Positions 1-8,937 of a DNA stretch of 13,993 bases are shown here, piece by piece. Both the position numbers and the translations under genes were made by a program. Position 1 is the first letter of the stretch. Each line of letters starts with the position of its first letter. A model generated the notes under the pieces. That model was given only the letters and a program-made list of their open reading frames with translations, was not told the DNA's origin and ran no database searches. The DNA comes from an uncultured Ideonella sp. (GTDB taxonomy: Bacteria > Pseudomonadota > Gammaproteobacteria > Burkholderiales > Burkholderiaceae). Location of the stretch: positions 1 to 13,993 of the forward strand of contig CAMLGG010000136.1 in NCBI GenBank assembly GCA_946479475.1. Reading direction: 5' to 3'.

Positions 1-482
1 ACGCCATCACCAACCCCGGCACCAACAGCTACAAGCGCCTGGTGCCCGGCTTCGAAGCCCCGGTGAAGCTGGCCTACAGCTCGCGCAACCGCTCGGCCTC
101 GATCCGCATCCCCTACGTCGCCAACCCGAAGGGCCGCCGCATCGAGGCGCGCTTCCCGGATCCTTCCGCCAACCCGTACCTGGCCTTCTCGGCGATGCTG
201 ATGGCCGGCCTGGACGGCGTGGAGAACAAGATCCATCCGGGCGAGGCCGCCACCAAGGACCTGTACCACCTGCCGCCGGAAGAGGACGCGAAGATCCCGA
301 CCGTCTGCCACAGCCTGGACCAGGCGCTGGACTACCTGGACAAGGACCGCGCGTTCCTGACCAAGGGCGGCGTGTTCACCGACGCCTACCTGGACGCCTA
401 CATCGAGCTGAAGATGCAGGAAGTCACCCGCTTCCGCATGACGACCCACCCGGTCGAGTTCGACATGTACTACTCGCTGTGA
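1..482 (+). CDS. glnA: Glutamine synthetase type I, C-terminal part (5' end outside window)
   Basis: This is the last 159 codons of glutamine synthetase, the ATP-dependent ligase that makes glutamine from glutamate and ammonium. The first complete codon is at 3 and the TGA stop is at 480-482. It reads from [20 protein letters not shown] through [10 protein letters not shown] (catalytic domain, glutamate/ATP-site segment) to the typical terminus [10 protein letters not shown]. The segment DLYHLPPEE holds the conserved tyrosine (codon 264-266) that GlnE adenylylates in type I-beta enzymes, so activity is probably controlled post-translationally as in enterobacteria. The promoter lies upstream of the window. 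The gene is followed at once by a terminator, which separates it from the ntrBC genes, although some read-through is common in glnA-ntrBC loci. Identification is certain; only the N-terminal part is missing. Confidence 0.98.
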   Translation, partial: AITNPGTNSYKRLVPGFEAPVKLAYSSRNRSASIRIPYVANPKGRRIEARFPDPSANPYLAFSAMLMAGLDGVENKIHPGEAATKDLYHLPPEEDAKIPTVCHSLDQALDYLDKDRAFLTKGGVFTDAYLDAYIELKMQEVTRFRMTTHPVEFDMYYSL

Positions 483-501
483 TCCCCCGAGGGATCCACG
501 C

Positions 502-530
502 AAAGGGCGGCTTCGGCCGCCCTTTTTTCT
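502..530 (+). terminator. Rho-independent terminator after glnA
   Basis: A perfect 10-bp stem (502-511 with 516-525) closes on a TTCG tetraloop and runs into a tract of six T (523-528). This is a textbook intrinsic terminator 20 bases after the glnA stop. A second perfect 6-bp hairpin (481-486 with 491-496, loop CCGA) begins inside the glnA stop codon, so two hairpins stand in tandem at the end of the glnA message. Confidence 0.93.
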
Positions 531-597
531 CGCCATCCGGGTCGGCGCCATGCCGGCCCGGGACGTTGTGCAGGTGTTTGGCCTCACAATTCCGCGG

Positions 598-1098
598 ATG
601 AAGTTCCAGGCTTGCCTTCCCCGTGTCCTCGCCCTGCCGGCCCTCGTCGTGGCCGCTGCCGGCGCCTGGGCCCAGGGCTCGGTGTACTACGTCTGCCCGG
701 GCAACGTCTTCACCAACACCATCACCCAGAAGGAAGCCGACGCGCGCGGCTGCAAGGCTCGCGAGGCGCAGCAGCCGACCACCATCGCCGGGCCCAAGCC
801 CCGGCCGGTGGCGGGCCCCGGCTCGTCGCCGAAGGGCGCGGACAAGGTCGACTCGGCCGAGCAGAAGGCCCGCGACAGCGACGCCCGCCGCATCCTCGAG
901 GAGGAACTGCGCCGGGCCGAGGAGCGGCTCGAAGGGCTCAAGCGCGAGTACAACAACGGCGAGCCCGAGCGCCGCGGCGACGAGAACCGCAATGCCCAGC
1001 GCTATCTCGACAGGTTGGCCGAGATGAAGGCCGCGATCTCTCGCCAGGAGGCCGACATCGCGGCCATCAAGCGCGAGCTCGCCAAGCTGCCCTCGTGA
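598..1098 (+). CDS. Secreted coiled-coil protein of unknown function between glnA and ntrB
   Basis: This is a 166-residue protein if translation begins at the ATG at 598. An in-frame ATG at 550 would add 16 residues ahead of an otherwise normal Sec signal peptide, so 598 is preferred. Residues 1-25 are a signal peptide (MKFQAC, then a hydrophobic Leu/Ala/Val core, cleavage near AWA-QG). The mature part starts with a short block, VYYVCPGNVFTNTITQKEADARGC, with Cys33 and Cys52, which could form a disulfide. A Pro/Gly-rich linker (about 60-80) and a charged, probably coiled-coil region (about 86-163, rich in Glu, Arg and Lys) follow. It sits 2 bases before ntrB and is likely co-transcribed with it. 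My recollection is that similar small proteins occur at this position in other Burkholderiales glnA-ntrBC loci. No function is assigned; a periplasmic location is inferred from the signal peptide. Confidence 0.8.
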   Translation: MKFQACLPRVLALPALVVAAAGAWAQGSVYYVCPGNVFTNTITQKEADARGCKAREAQQPTTIAGPKPRPVAGPGSSPKGADKVDSAEQKARDSDARRILEEELRRAEERLEGLKREYNNGEPERRGDENRNAQRYLDRLAEMKAAISRQEADIAAIKRELAKLPS

Positions 1099-1100
1099 CC

Positions 1101-2186
1101 ATGCCCACGTCGCGGCCCGAGAACACCGGCCTCGACGCGCTCGACCTGCTGGCCACCATGGTCGCGGTGGTGCGGCCCGATGGCGAGTGCCTGTTCGTCA
1201 ACGCGCAGCTCGAGTCGGTGATCGGCGTCTCCCGCCGCACCCTGACGACGCGTCATCTGCACGAGTGGCTGCGCGAGCCGGCCACCCTGCTGGAGGCCAT
1301 CGCCGTGGTGGCCCGCAACGAGTTCTCCACCCGCCGCTTCGAGGGCGCCCTGCGGCGCGCCGCGGTGGGCCACGACCAGTTGCCGCTGCCGGTGCACATC
1401 ATCGTCAGCCAGACCGAGCGCATGGGCGGCGCGATCCTGGTCGAGATGATCGAGATCGAGCAGCAGGCGCGGCAGGAGCGAGAGGAGCGCGTGCTGGGCC
1501 AGGCCGAGGTGACCAAGGAGCTCATCCGCAACCTCGCCCACGAGATCAAGAACCCGCTGGGCGGCATCCGTGGCGCGGCGCAGCTGCTGGCGATGGAGGT
1601 GCCTTCGCCCGAGCTGACCGAGTACACCCAGGTCATCATCCACGAGGCCGATCGCCTGCAGACCCTGGTCGACAGGCTGCTCGCGCCGCATCGCAAGCCG
1701 CACGTGGTGGGCGACGTGAACATCCATGAGGTCTGCGAGCGCGTTCGCTCGCTGGTGCTGGTGGAGTACCCGCGCGGCCTCAAGGTGCAGCGCGACTACG
1801 ACGCCTCCATCCCCGAGTTCCGGGGCGACCGCGAGCAGCTGATCCAGGCGGTGCTCAACATCGTGCAGAACGCGGCGCAGGTGCTTTCCGAGCGCATGGA
1901 GCAGGGTGATGCAGCGATCGTCCTGCGCACGCGGATCGCCCGGCAGGTGACCATCGGCAAGCAGCGCTTCCGACTGGCATTGGAATTGCATATCCAGGAC
2001 AACGGACCGGGCGTCCCCGAGCACCTGCGTGAACGCATCTTCTACCCGCTGGTGTCAGGGCGGGATGGGGGCTCAGGGCTCGGGCTCACACTGGCGCAGA
2101 CCTTCGTGCAGCAGCATCAGGGGACGATCGAATGCGACAGCGAGCCGGGACGCACGGTCTTCAAGATCGTGATTCCGTTGCCCTGA
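1101..2186 (+). CDS. ntrB: Nitrogen regulation sensor histidine kinase NtrB (GlnL)
   Basis: This 361-residue cytoplasmic kinase/phosphatase phosphorylates NtrC when nitrogen is limiting and is controlled by PII (GlnB). A PAS domain covers about residues 12-120. The H-box is RNLAHEIKNPLGG with the phospho-accepting His147. The N-box has Asn257 (NIVQNAAQ), G1 is DNGPGVP at 300-306, and G2 is GRDGGSGLGL at 320-329. There is no transmembrane segment, as expected for NtrB, and the length matches the family. The ATG at 1101 starts 2 bases after the stop of the preceding gene. No convincing Shine-Dalgarno sequence is visible, so translational coupling is likely; a GTG six bases upstream (1095) is a weaker alternative start. 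ntrC follows 21 bases downstream. Confidence 0.96.
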   Translation: MPTSRPENTGLDALDLLATMVAVVRPDGECLFVNAQLESVIGVSRRTLTTRHLHEWLREPATLLEAIAVVARNEFSTRRFEGALRRAAVGHDQLPLPVHIIVSQTERMGGAILVEMIEIEQQARQEREERVLGQAEVTKELIRNLAHEIKNPLGGIRGAAQLLAMEVPSPELTEYTQVIIHEADRLQTLVDRLLAPHRKPHVVGDVNIHEVCERVRSLVLVEYPRGLKVQRDYDASIPEFRGDREQLIQAVLNIVQNAAQVLSERMEQGDAAIVLRTRIARQVTIGKQRFRLALELHIQDNGPGVPEHLRERIFYPLVSGRDGGSGLGLTLAQTFVQQHQGTIECDSEPGRTVFKIVIPLP

Positions 2187-2207
2187 CGCATCCACCAGCC
2201 ACACTTG

Positions 2208-3722
<1,515 letters not shown>

Positions 3723-3801
3723 GCGCCCCCGCGGGGTTCAGGCAAGGTGGCAGTGACACGTGCGCTTGAGAGGGCTCCGCAACCCTGCTGACAGGATCGG
3801 A

Positions 3802-3829
3802 CATCCGGCGATGACAGACTCGCCGGATG
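3802..3829 (+). promoter_or_regulatory. Perfect inverted repeat covering the start codon of the EamA gene
   Basis: The arms 3802-3811 and 3820-3829 are exact 10-bp reverse complements with an 8-base loop (TGACAGAC). The ATG start (3827-3829) forms the end of the right arm, so in RNA the start codon would be paired. No Shine-Dalgarno sequence is visible upstream. It could be a translational control hairpin or a DNA dyad bound by a regulator. The repeat itself is seen directly; a role is inference. Confidence 0.4.
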
Positions 3830-4759
3830 CCCACGTCCACCCTTTCGCTCTACGCCGCCTGCGTGCTCATCTGGGGCACGACCTGGTTCGCCATCACCGC
3901 GCAGATTGAAGCGGTCGCGCCGGAGCTCGGCGTCGCGATCCGCTTCGCGCTGGCCTCGGCCGTGCTCTTCGGCTGGTGCCGCTGGCGCGGCATCGCGCTT
4001 GGCTTCGCGCCGCGCCTGCAGGCCCTGTTCGCCCTGCAGGGGCTCACCGGCCTGTGCGTGAACTACGTCTTCATCTACCACGCCGAGCGCTTCGTCGTCA
4101 GCGGCGTGGTGGCGGTGGGCTATGCGGCGTCACCGCTCGTCGGGTTGGTGGCGGCGCGGCTTTTCCTCGGCACGCCGATGTCGCTTCGCGTCGCCGCCGG
4201 CGGCGGCCTCGGGCTGGCCGGGGTCGGCCTGATCTTCGCGCATGAGTTCGGCCGCCTGGGGGCCTCCGGCGAGGTGGTGCTGGGCGCGGTGCTGACAGCG
4301 GCCGCGGTGCTGCTTTCGAGCGTGTCGACCATCGCGGCCGCGCGCTACCAGCGCGAGGGCATCAGCGGCTGGGCGCCCCTGGCCTGGGCGATGGCGTGGG
4401 GCTCGCTGGGCTCCTTCGTGGCCACTGCGGCCACGGGGCGCTCGTGGCACATCGATTGGAGCCCGGCCTTCGCCGCATCGCTCGCCTACCTGGCGCTGGC
4501 CGGATCGGTGGTGACCTTCGGCGCCTTCTACGCGCTGGTGCACCGCATCGGGCCGGCCCGCGCGGGCTACATCGGCGTGCTGACGCCGGTGGTCGCGCTG
4601 TTCGTGTCCTCGCTCTTCGAGGGCTTTGCCTGGACGGGCGAGACGGTCGCGGGCGTCTCGCTCGCGATCGCCGGCAACGTGATCGCGATGTGGCGATCGC
4701 GGCCGGCCGCCGGCGCGCCCGAGCCGCGCCGCACGACCGAGCAGGCTCGAGGAGCCTGA
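3827..4759 (+). CDS. EamA-family (DMT superfamily) inner-membrane transporter
   Basis: This is a 310-residue, strongly hydrophobic protein with about ten predicted membrane helices, the usual size and two-repeat layout of EamA/RhaT-type drug/metabolite exporters. The first helix contains the family hallmark CVLIWGTTWFAI directly after a short N terminus. A second EamA repeat begins near LGAVLTAAAVLLSSVSTIAAARYQ. The C-terminal helices carry the typical GPARAGYIGVLTPVVALFVSSLFEG, and a short polar tail follows. The substrate cannot be read from sequence; family members export amino acids, metabolites or drugs. The ATG at 3827 is the only reasonable start, because an in-frame stop (TGA 3812-3814) lies 15 bases upstream. 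The gene stands alone and converges on xthA, with five bases between the two stop codons. Confidence 0.92.
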   Translation: MPTSTLSLYAACVLIWGTTWFAITAQIEAVAPELGVAIRFALASAVLFGWCRWRGIALGFAPRLQALFALQGLTGLCVNYVFIYHAERFVVSGVVAVGYAASPLVGLVAARLFLGTPMSLRVAAGGGLGLAGVGLIFAHEFGRLGASGEVVLGAVLTAAAVLLSSVSTIAAARYQREGISGWAPLAWAMAWGSLGSFVATAATGRSWHIDWSPAFAASLAYLALAGSVVTFGAFYALVHRIGPARAGYIGVLTPVVALFVSSLFEGFAWTGETVAGVSLAIAGNVIAMWRSRPAAGAPEPRRTTEQARGA

Positions 4760-4770
4760 GCCGTTCAGGC
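4754..4770. terminator. Hairpin built from the two convergent stop codons (EamA gene / xthA)
   Basis: GCCTGA (4754-4759) and TCAGGC (4765-4770) are exact reverse complements around the 5-base loop GCCGT. The left arm ends with the TGA stop of the plus-strand EamA gene and the right arm begins with the stop of the minus-strand exonuclease gene. It may serve as a compact bidirectional terminator, but it has only 6 bp and no T tract, so that role is uncertain. Confidence 0.35.
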
Positions 4771-5538
4771 CCCGGCCAGCTCGACGATCACCGGCGCATG
4801 ATCGCTGGGCCGCTCGGCCTTGCGGGGCAGCTTGTCGATGGTGCAGGCCGTGACGCTGCCCTTGAGCGCCTCGCTGACGAGGATGTGATCGATGCGCAGG
4901 CCCTGGTTCTTGCGGAAGGCGAGGTTGCGGTAATCCCACCAGCTCCAGCATTTGGGCGGCTGCTCGAAGAGGCGGAAGGCGTCGTGCAGGCCGAGCCCGA
5001 GCAGGGCGCGAAAGTGCTCGCGCTCCTCGTCGGTGCAGTGGATCTGGCCGGCCCAGAGCACCGGGTCATGCACGTCGCGGTCCTCCGGCGCGATGTTGAA
5101 GTCGCCCATCAGCACCAGCCGCGGATGCTCGGCCAGCTCGGCGCGCAGCCAATCGCGCAGGGCGTTCAGCCAGCCCATCTTGTAGGCGAACTTCTCGCTG
5201 CCGGGCGCCTGGCCGTTGGGGAAGTAGCCGCCGACGATGCGCAGGTCGCCCAGCGTGCCGGCGATGACGCGGGCCTGCTCGTCGCCGTGGTTGGGGATGT
5301 TCTTCACCACCTTGTCGGCCAGCGTGCCCCGCGAGAGCAGGGCCACGCCGTTGTAGGTCTTCTGGCCGTGGAAGGCCACGCGGTAGCCGGCCGCCTCGAT
5401 CTCGGCGGCCGGGAACTTGTCGTCGGCCAGCTTGGTTTCCTGTAGCACGATGGCATCGACGGGGTTGTCGGCGAGCCACTGCAGGAGCTGGGGCAGGCGG
5501 ACGGCGAGCGAGTTGACGTTCCAGGTGGCGAGCTTCAA
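4765..5538 (-). CDS. xthA: Exodeoxyribonuclease III (AP endonuclease family), TTG start
   Basis: This 257-residue DNA repair nuclease of the exonuclease III/APE1 fold cuts at abasic sites and degrades duplex DNA from 3' ends, using Mg2+. Signature motifs are in order: KLATWNVNSLAVR (Asn7), LQETK (metal-binding Glu34), GDFNIAPEDRDVHDP (Gly145, Asp146, Asn148) and the C-terminal SDHAPV (Asp246, His247). The length is normal for bacterial XthA. The start codon is TTG (5538-5536). An in-frame stop lies at 5572-5574 and no ATG or GTG occurs between, and the TTG aligns with the universal MKLATWNVNS beginning. No Shine-Dalgarno sequence is visible before it, so translation may be weak. The gene appears to be transcribed alone. 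Confidence 0.96.
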   Translation of the reverse strand: MKLATWNVNSLAVRLPQLLQWLADNPVDAIVLQETKLADDKFPAAEIEAAGYRVAFHGQKTYNGVALLSRGTLADKVVKNIPNHGDEQARVIAGTLGDLRIVGGYFPNGQAPGSEKFAYKMGWLNALRDWLRAELAEHPRLVLMGDFNIAPEDRDVHDPVLWAGQIHCTDEEREHFRALLGLGLHDAFRLFEQPPKCWSWWDYRNLAFRKNQGLRIDHILVSEALKGSVTACTIDKLPRKAERPSDHAPVIVELAGA

Positions 5539-5616
5539 GGTGCGTACGGGTGCTGGTGGGTGGAGGCTGTTTCAGCCCCGGATTCTGTACCCGCCGCCAC
5601 CCTCGCCCCATGCCGC

Positions 5617-5808
5617 TCAACGATGCTGGCTGCGTGACTGCGTCTGGTTGCCGGAGCCGACGTGGGCTTCGCGGTCATGCCGGCTGTCGGGCGTGCGGTG
5701 ACCCTGGTTGAGCTGGGTGGGGCGTGCGTCGCCGAGCTTGTTCTTGTCGTTGTCGGACTTGCCCGACTTCGGCGCCTGCGCGTCGCGCGGATTCTGTCGG
5801 TGGGTCAT
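5617..5808 (-). CDS. Small hydrophilic protein of unknown function (63 residues)
   Basis: This is a 63-residue, very polar protein beginning MTHRQNPRDAQAPKSGKSDN and ending near SGNQTQSRSQHR. It is rich in Asn, Gln, Asp, Lys, Arg, Gly and Ser, with almost no hydrophobic residues, and is probably disordered. I recognise no domain. An in-frame ATG four codons upstream (5820) would give 67 residues. However, the codons between (ATGGAGAACACC) contain the Shine-Dalgarno sequence GGAG six bases before the ATG at 5808, which decides for the shorter form. The ordered amino-acid choice and a good ribosome-binding site argue for a real gene. Its downstream neighbour on the same strand is xthA (78 bases away) and its upstream neighbour is the Rieske/FAD oxidoreductase; neither suggests a role. 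Confidence 0.65.
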   Translation of the reverse strand: MTHRQNPRDAQAPKSGKSDNDKNKLGDARPTQLNQGHRTPDSRHDREAHVGSGNQTQSRSQHR

Positions 5809-5812
5809 GGTG

Positions 5813-5818
5813 TTCTCC
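5813..5818 (-). promoter_or_regulatory. Ribosome-binding site that sets the start of the 63-residue protein
   Basis: On the minus strand the bases GGAGAA lie six bases (counted from GGAG) before the ATG at 5808-5806. They fall inside what would be codons 2-3 of the longer reading from 5820. This placement favours initiation at 5808. Confidence 0.6.
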
Positions 5819-5922
5819 ATCGAGGGTGATGAGGAACTTCCAGCCTAGGAGCCGGCTCGGGCAGCGTATGTCGGACAGACCCGCGTTCGAGGCGCGGTGC
5901 AGACTGGCGGCCCGGCCTCGGC

Positions 5923-7452
5923 TCAACGGGCCTGCTCCTCCATCCGCACCTCGGCGGCGAGGCTGGCCGCGTCGCGATAGATCGTCGCCACCGCCAGCAC
6001 GCGGCCCTGGCGCTTGTACTGCAGCGTGCAGTCGCGGCCCGCGATGTCGCCATCGACGACGATCTCGTCCCAGTTCTCGGCATGGCCGACGTAGTTGATG
6101 GGCACGTCGTAGTGCTGGCTCCAGAAGAAGGGCACGGCGTCGAACTTCTCGCGATGGCCGAGCATGTTCAGGGCGGCGGTCTGGCCCTGGCGCTCGGCGA
6201 CGACCCAGTGCTCGACGCGGATGGCCTCGCCGGTGTGCGGATCGGGCCACCGCGCGATGTCGCCCGCGGCGAAGACGCCCGGCGCGCTGGTCTGCAGCCA
6301 GGCATCGACGGTCACGCCCCTGTCGATCGCCAGGCCCGCCTTCTCGGCCAGCGCGAGCCGGGGCCGCACGCCGACGCCGGCCACCACCAGGTCGGCGGCG
6401 ATGCTGCCCCCGCTCTTGAGCGTGACCTGCCGCTCGTCGATCGAGCTGGCCGTGTCGGGCAAGTGAAAGACGACGCCGTGCTCTTCATGCAGGCGGCGTA
6501 TGAAATCCCCCAGCTGGGGACCCAGCACGCGCTCCATCGGCCGGGTCTCCGGCGCAACGACGTGCACCTCGATGCCACGTGCCCGCAAGGAGGCTGCCCC
6601 CTCGAGGCCGATGAAGCTGGCGCCCATCACGACAGCACGCCGCGCCTTCGTCGCCCCGGCGATGATAGAGCGGCAATCGGCCAGCGTGCGAAGCGTGTGC
6701 ACATGCGGCAGGCCGATGCCGGGGATCGACAATCGCACCGGCTCGGCACCCGTGGCCAGCAGCAGCCGGTCGTAGGCCAGCTTGCCGCCGCCATCCAGCC
6801 CGACCTCGCGTGCCTGCGTGTCGATCCCGACGACGCTGGTGTTCAACCGCAAGTCGATGGACTGCTCGGCGTAGAAGCCTTCGTCGCGCAGCGGCACCCA
6901 CTCCTCGGGCGCGTTGCCGGCGAGATAGTCCTTGGACAGGCTGGGCCGATCGACCGGCGCCGCGCCGTCGTCGCTCAGCATCACGATGCCGCCCCGGTAG
7001 CGCTGGCGCCGCAGCATCTCGGCGGCCGCGAAGCCGGCTGCGCCGCCGCCGACGATGACGATCTTCTGCGGCGGTGCACCGGCGGGCGCCGGGCGGGCGA
7101 CTTCCTTCGGCTGCGCCTTGCCGGTCACGATCACCCTGCCTTGCCGCACCTCGGTGTCGAAGCACGCCACGGGGCTCAACGCCGGCGCGCTCAGCGCTTC
7201 GCCGGTCCGCAGGCTGAAGCAGGCGTGGTGCCACGGGCAGCGCACCGTGTCGCCGACCATCAGGCCCTCGGCGAGAGGACCGTGATAGTGCGTGCACTCG
7301 GCGCCTATGGCGAAGTACTCGCCGCCGCGGCGGGCCAGCAGCACGGCCTCTTCGCCGACGTGGCCGGCCAGCATCTGGCCGTCGGCGAGGGTGTCCAGGG
7401 CAATGCCCTGGGCGAGATCGGGGCCCTTGTCCTGCGATGCGTCAGCGCTCAT
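5923..7452 (-). CDS. Rieske [2Fe-2S] domain / FAD-dependent pyridine-nucleotide oxidoreductase fusion (AIFM3-like)
   Basis: This is a 509-residue, probably cytoplasmic flavoprotein. Residues about 15-115 are a Rieske ferredoxin domain with cluster ligands Cys53, His55, Cys72 and His75 (CTH ... CPWHH). A Pro-rich linker (about 118-128) joins it to an FAD/NAD(P)H module: FAD dinucleotide fold IVIVGGGAAG at 131-140, the LLLATGAEP segment near 231-238, a second dinucleotide fold MGASFIGLE at 276-284 for NAD(P)H, and FAAGDIA at 394-400. The C-terminal reductase domain (HYDVPINYVGHAENWDEI) is typical of ferredoxin reductases and AIF-like proteins. This one-chain order is known from AIFM3/AIFL-type and related bacterial proteins. 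It should pass electrons from NAD(P)H through FAD to its own Rieske cluster; the physiological acceptor is unknown. The ATG at 7452 has GGAG six bases upstream. It has no partner oxygenase genes nearby. Confidence 0.92.
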   Translation of the reverse strand: MSADASQDKGPDLAQGIALDTLADGQMLAGHVGEEAVLLARRGGEYFAIGAECTHYHGPLAEGLMVGDTVRCPWHHACFSLRTGEALSAPALSPVACFDTEVRQGRVIVTGKAQPKEVARPAPAGAPPQKIVIVGGGAAGFAAAEMLRRQRYRGGIVMLSDDGAAPVDRPSLSKDYLAGNAPEEWVPLRDEGFYAEQSIDLRLNTSVVGIDTQAREVGLDGGGKLAYDRLLLATGAEPVRLSIPGIGLPHVHTLRTLADCRSIIAGATKARRAVVMGASFIGLEGAASLRARGIEVHVVAPETRPMERVLGPQLGDFIRRLHEEHGVVFHLPDTASSIDERQVTLKSGGSIAADLVVAGVGVRPRLALAEKAGLAIDRGVTVDAWLQTSAPGVFAAGDIARWPDPHTGEAIRVEHWVVAERQGQTAALNMLGHREKFDAVPFFWSQHYDVPINYVGHAENWDEIVVDGDIAGRDCTLQYKRQGRVLAVATIYRDAASLAAEVRMEEQAR

Positions 7453-7573
7453 GGCGATCTCCGGTTCTTGCGCGTGAATCCCTGGGCCGCGGCCTGCGCG
7501 GCGGAGGGATCATGCGCCCGAAGCCATGGCCCTGGTCCCGGCCCGATCGTTCAAGCGGGCATCGGCGCCTGCG

Positions 7574-7903
7574 TCAGCCCTGGAACGCGCGCTGGCGCCA
7601 GTCGGAGAGCACCTGCGTCCAGGACTCGCTGAGGCCGGCTTCCTCCTGCAGGCCCGCCTTGACGGGTGCGTCCTCGTCCTTCCAGGCCCAGGTCCAGCGT
7701 GCGCGGCCATCCTCCTGAACCTTGGCCTCGAAGAAGCCCGTCAGGAGGCCGGCCGCCTGGCCGTCCCTCACCTCCGCCCTGAAGGTGTCGGCGTCGTAGG
7801 TGACCACGGTGCAGCCACTCTCCAGGCAGTAGCTGGCCAGGCTGAACCAGCGGGCGGCCAGGGGTTGTTGATGATGGACGGCGAGCAGATGGGTTTCGTT
7901 CAT
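7574..7903 (-). CDS. Hypothetical protein, 109 residues
   Basis: I recognise no family for this 109-residue soluble protein ([19 protein letters not shown] at the start). The composition is that of a real folded protein: balanced charges and several Trp ([19 protein letters not shown]), Tyr and Phe, with no signal peptide or membrane helix. The opposite strand is also open here, but its reading is low-complexity and Ala/Gly/Pro-rich, so the minus strand is preferred. There is no clear Shine-Dalgarno sequence before the ATG at 7903. The gene is divergent from the ABC transporter pair, with 86 bases between the starts, so the two may share a control region. It lies 121 bases upstream of the Rieske/FAD oxidoreductase on the same strand. 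Confidence 0.6.
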   Translation of the reverse strand: MNETHLLAVHHQQPLAARWFSLASYCLESGCTVVTYDADTFRAEVRDGQAAGLLTGFFEAKVQEDGRARWTWAWKDEDAPVKAGLQEEAGLSESWTQVLSDWRQRAFQG

Positions 7904-7923
7904 CGACGGATTGTCCGCCCTCG

Positions 7924-7940
7924 CTCCAAAGCCCTTGGAG
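7924..7940. promoter_or_regulatory. 17-bp dyad in the divergent promoter region (candidate operator)
   Basis: CTCCAA (7924-7929) and TTGGAG (7935-7940) are exact reverse complements separated by five bases. The dyad lies near the middle of the 86-base gap between the divergent 109-residue gene and the ABC transporter. Dyads in this setting are often repressor sites, but no regulator gene is adjacent and the half-sites are short, so this is only a candidate. Confidence 0.25.
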
Positions 7941-7989
7941 GCGCGAGTGTGGTAGGCGGCGATTCGCGGCCTCGGGCTATCCTCCGCCC

Positions 7990-8933
<944 letters not shown>

Positions 8934-8937
<4 letters not shown>

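Noticed and set aside
612..1100. N-terminal extension of ntrB from an ATG at 612
   Set aside because: The extension is the shadow of the secreted coiled-coil gene in another frame; NtrB proteins begin about where MPTSRPENTG starts.
3724..3740. GC-rich palindrome CCCCGCGGGG after ntrC as a terminator
   Set aside because: The arms are only four bases with a two-base centre, too tight to fold as an RNA hairpin, and no T tract follows.
4396..5445. 349-codon open frame on the plus strand running from the EamA gene into xthA
   Set aside because: Out of frame with EamA and antisense to xthA, and crosses the ends of two well-supported genes.
5849..5858. 10-bp palindrome GAGCCGGCTC upstream of the 63-residue gene
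   Set aside because: Short palindromes of G and C are expected by chance in DNA this GC-rich; no second site or promoter element supports an operator.
6082..7632. 516-codon open frame on the plus strand
   Set aside because: Antisense to the Rieske/FAD oxidoreductase and low-complexity; the minus-strand protein has intact cluster ligands and dinucleotide folds.
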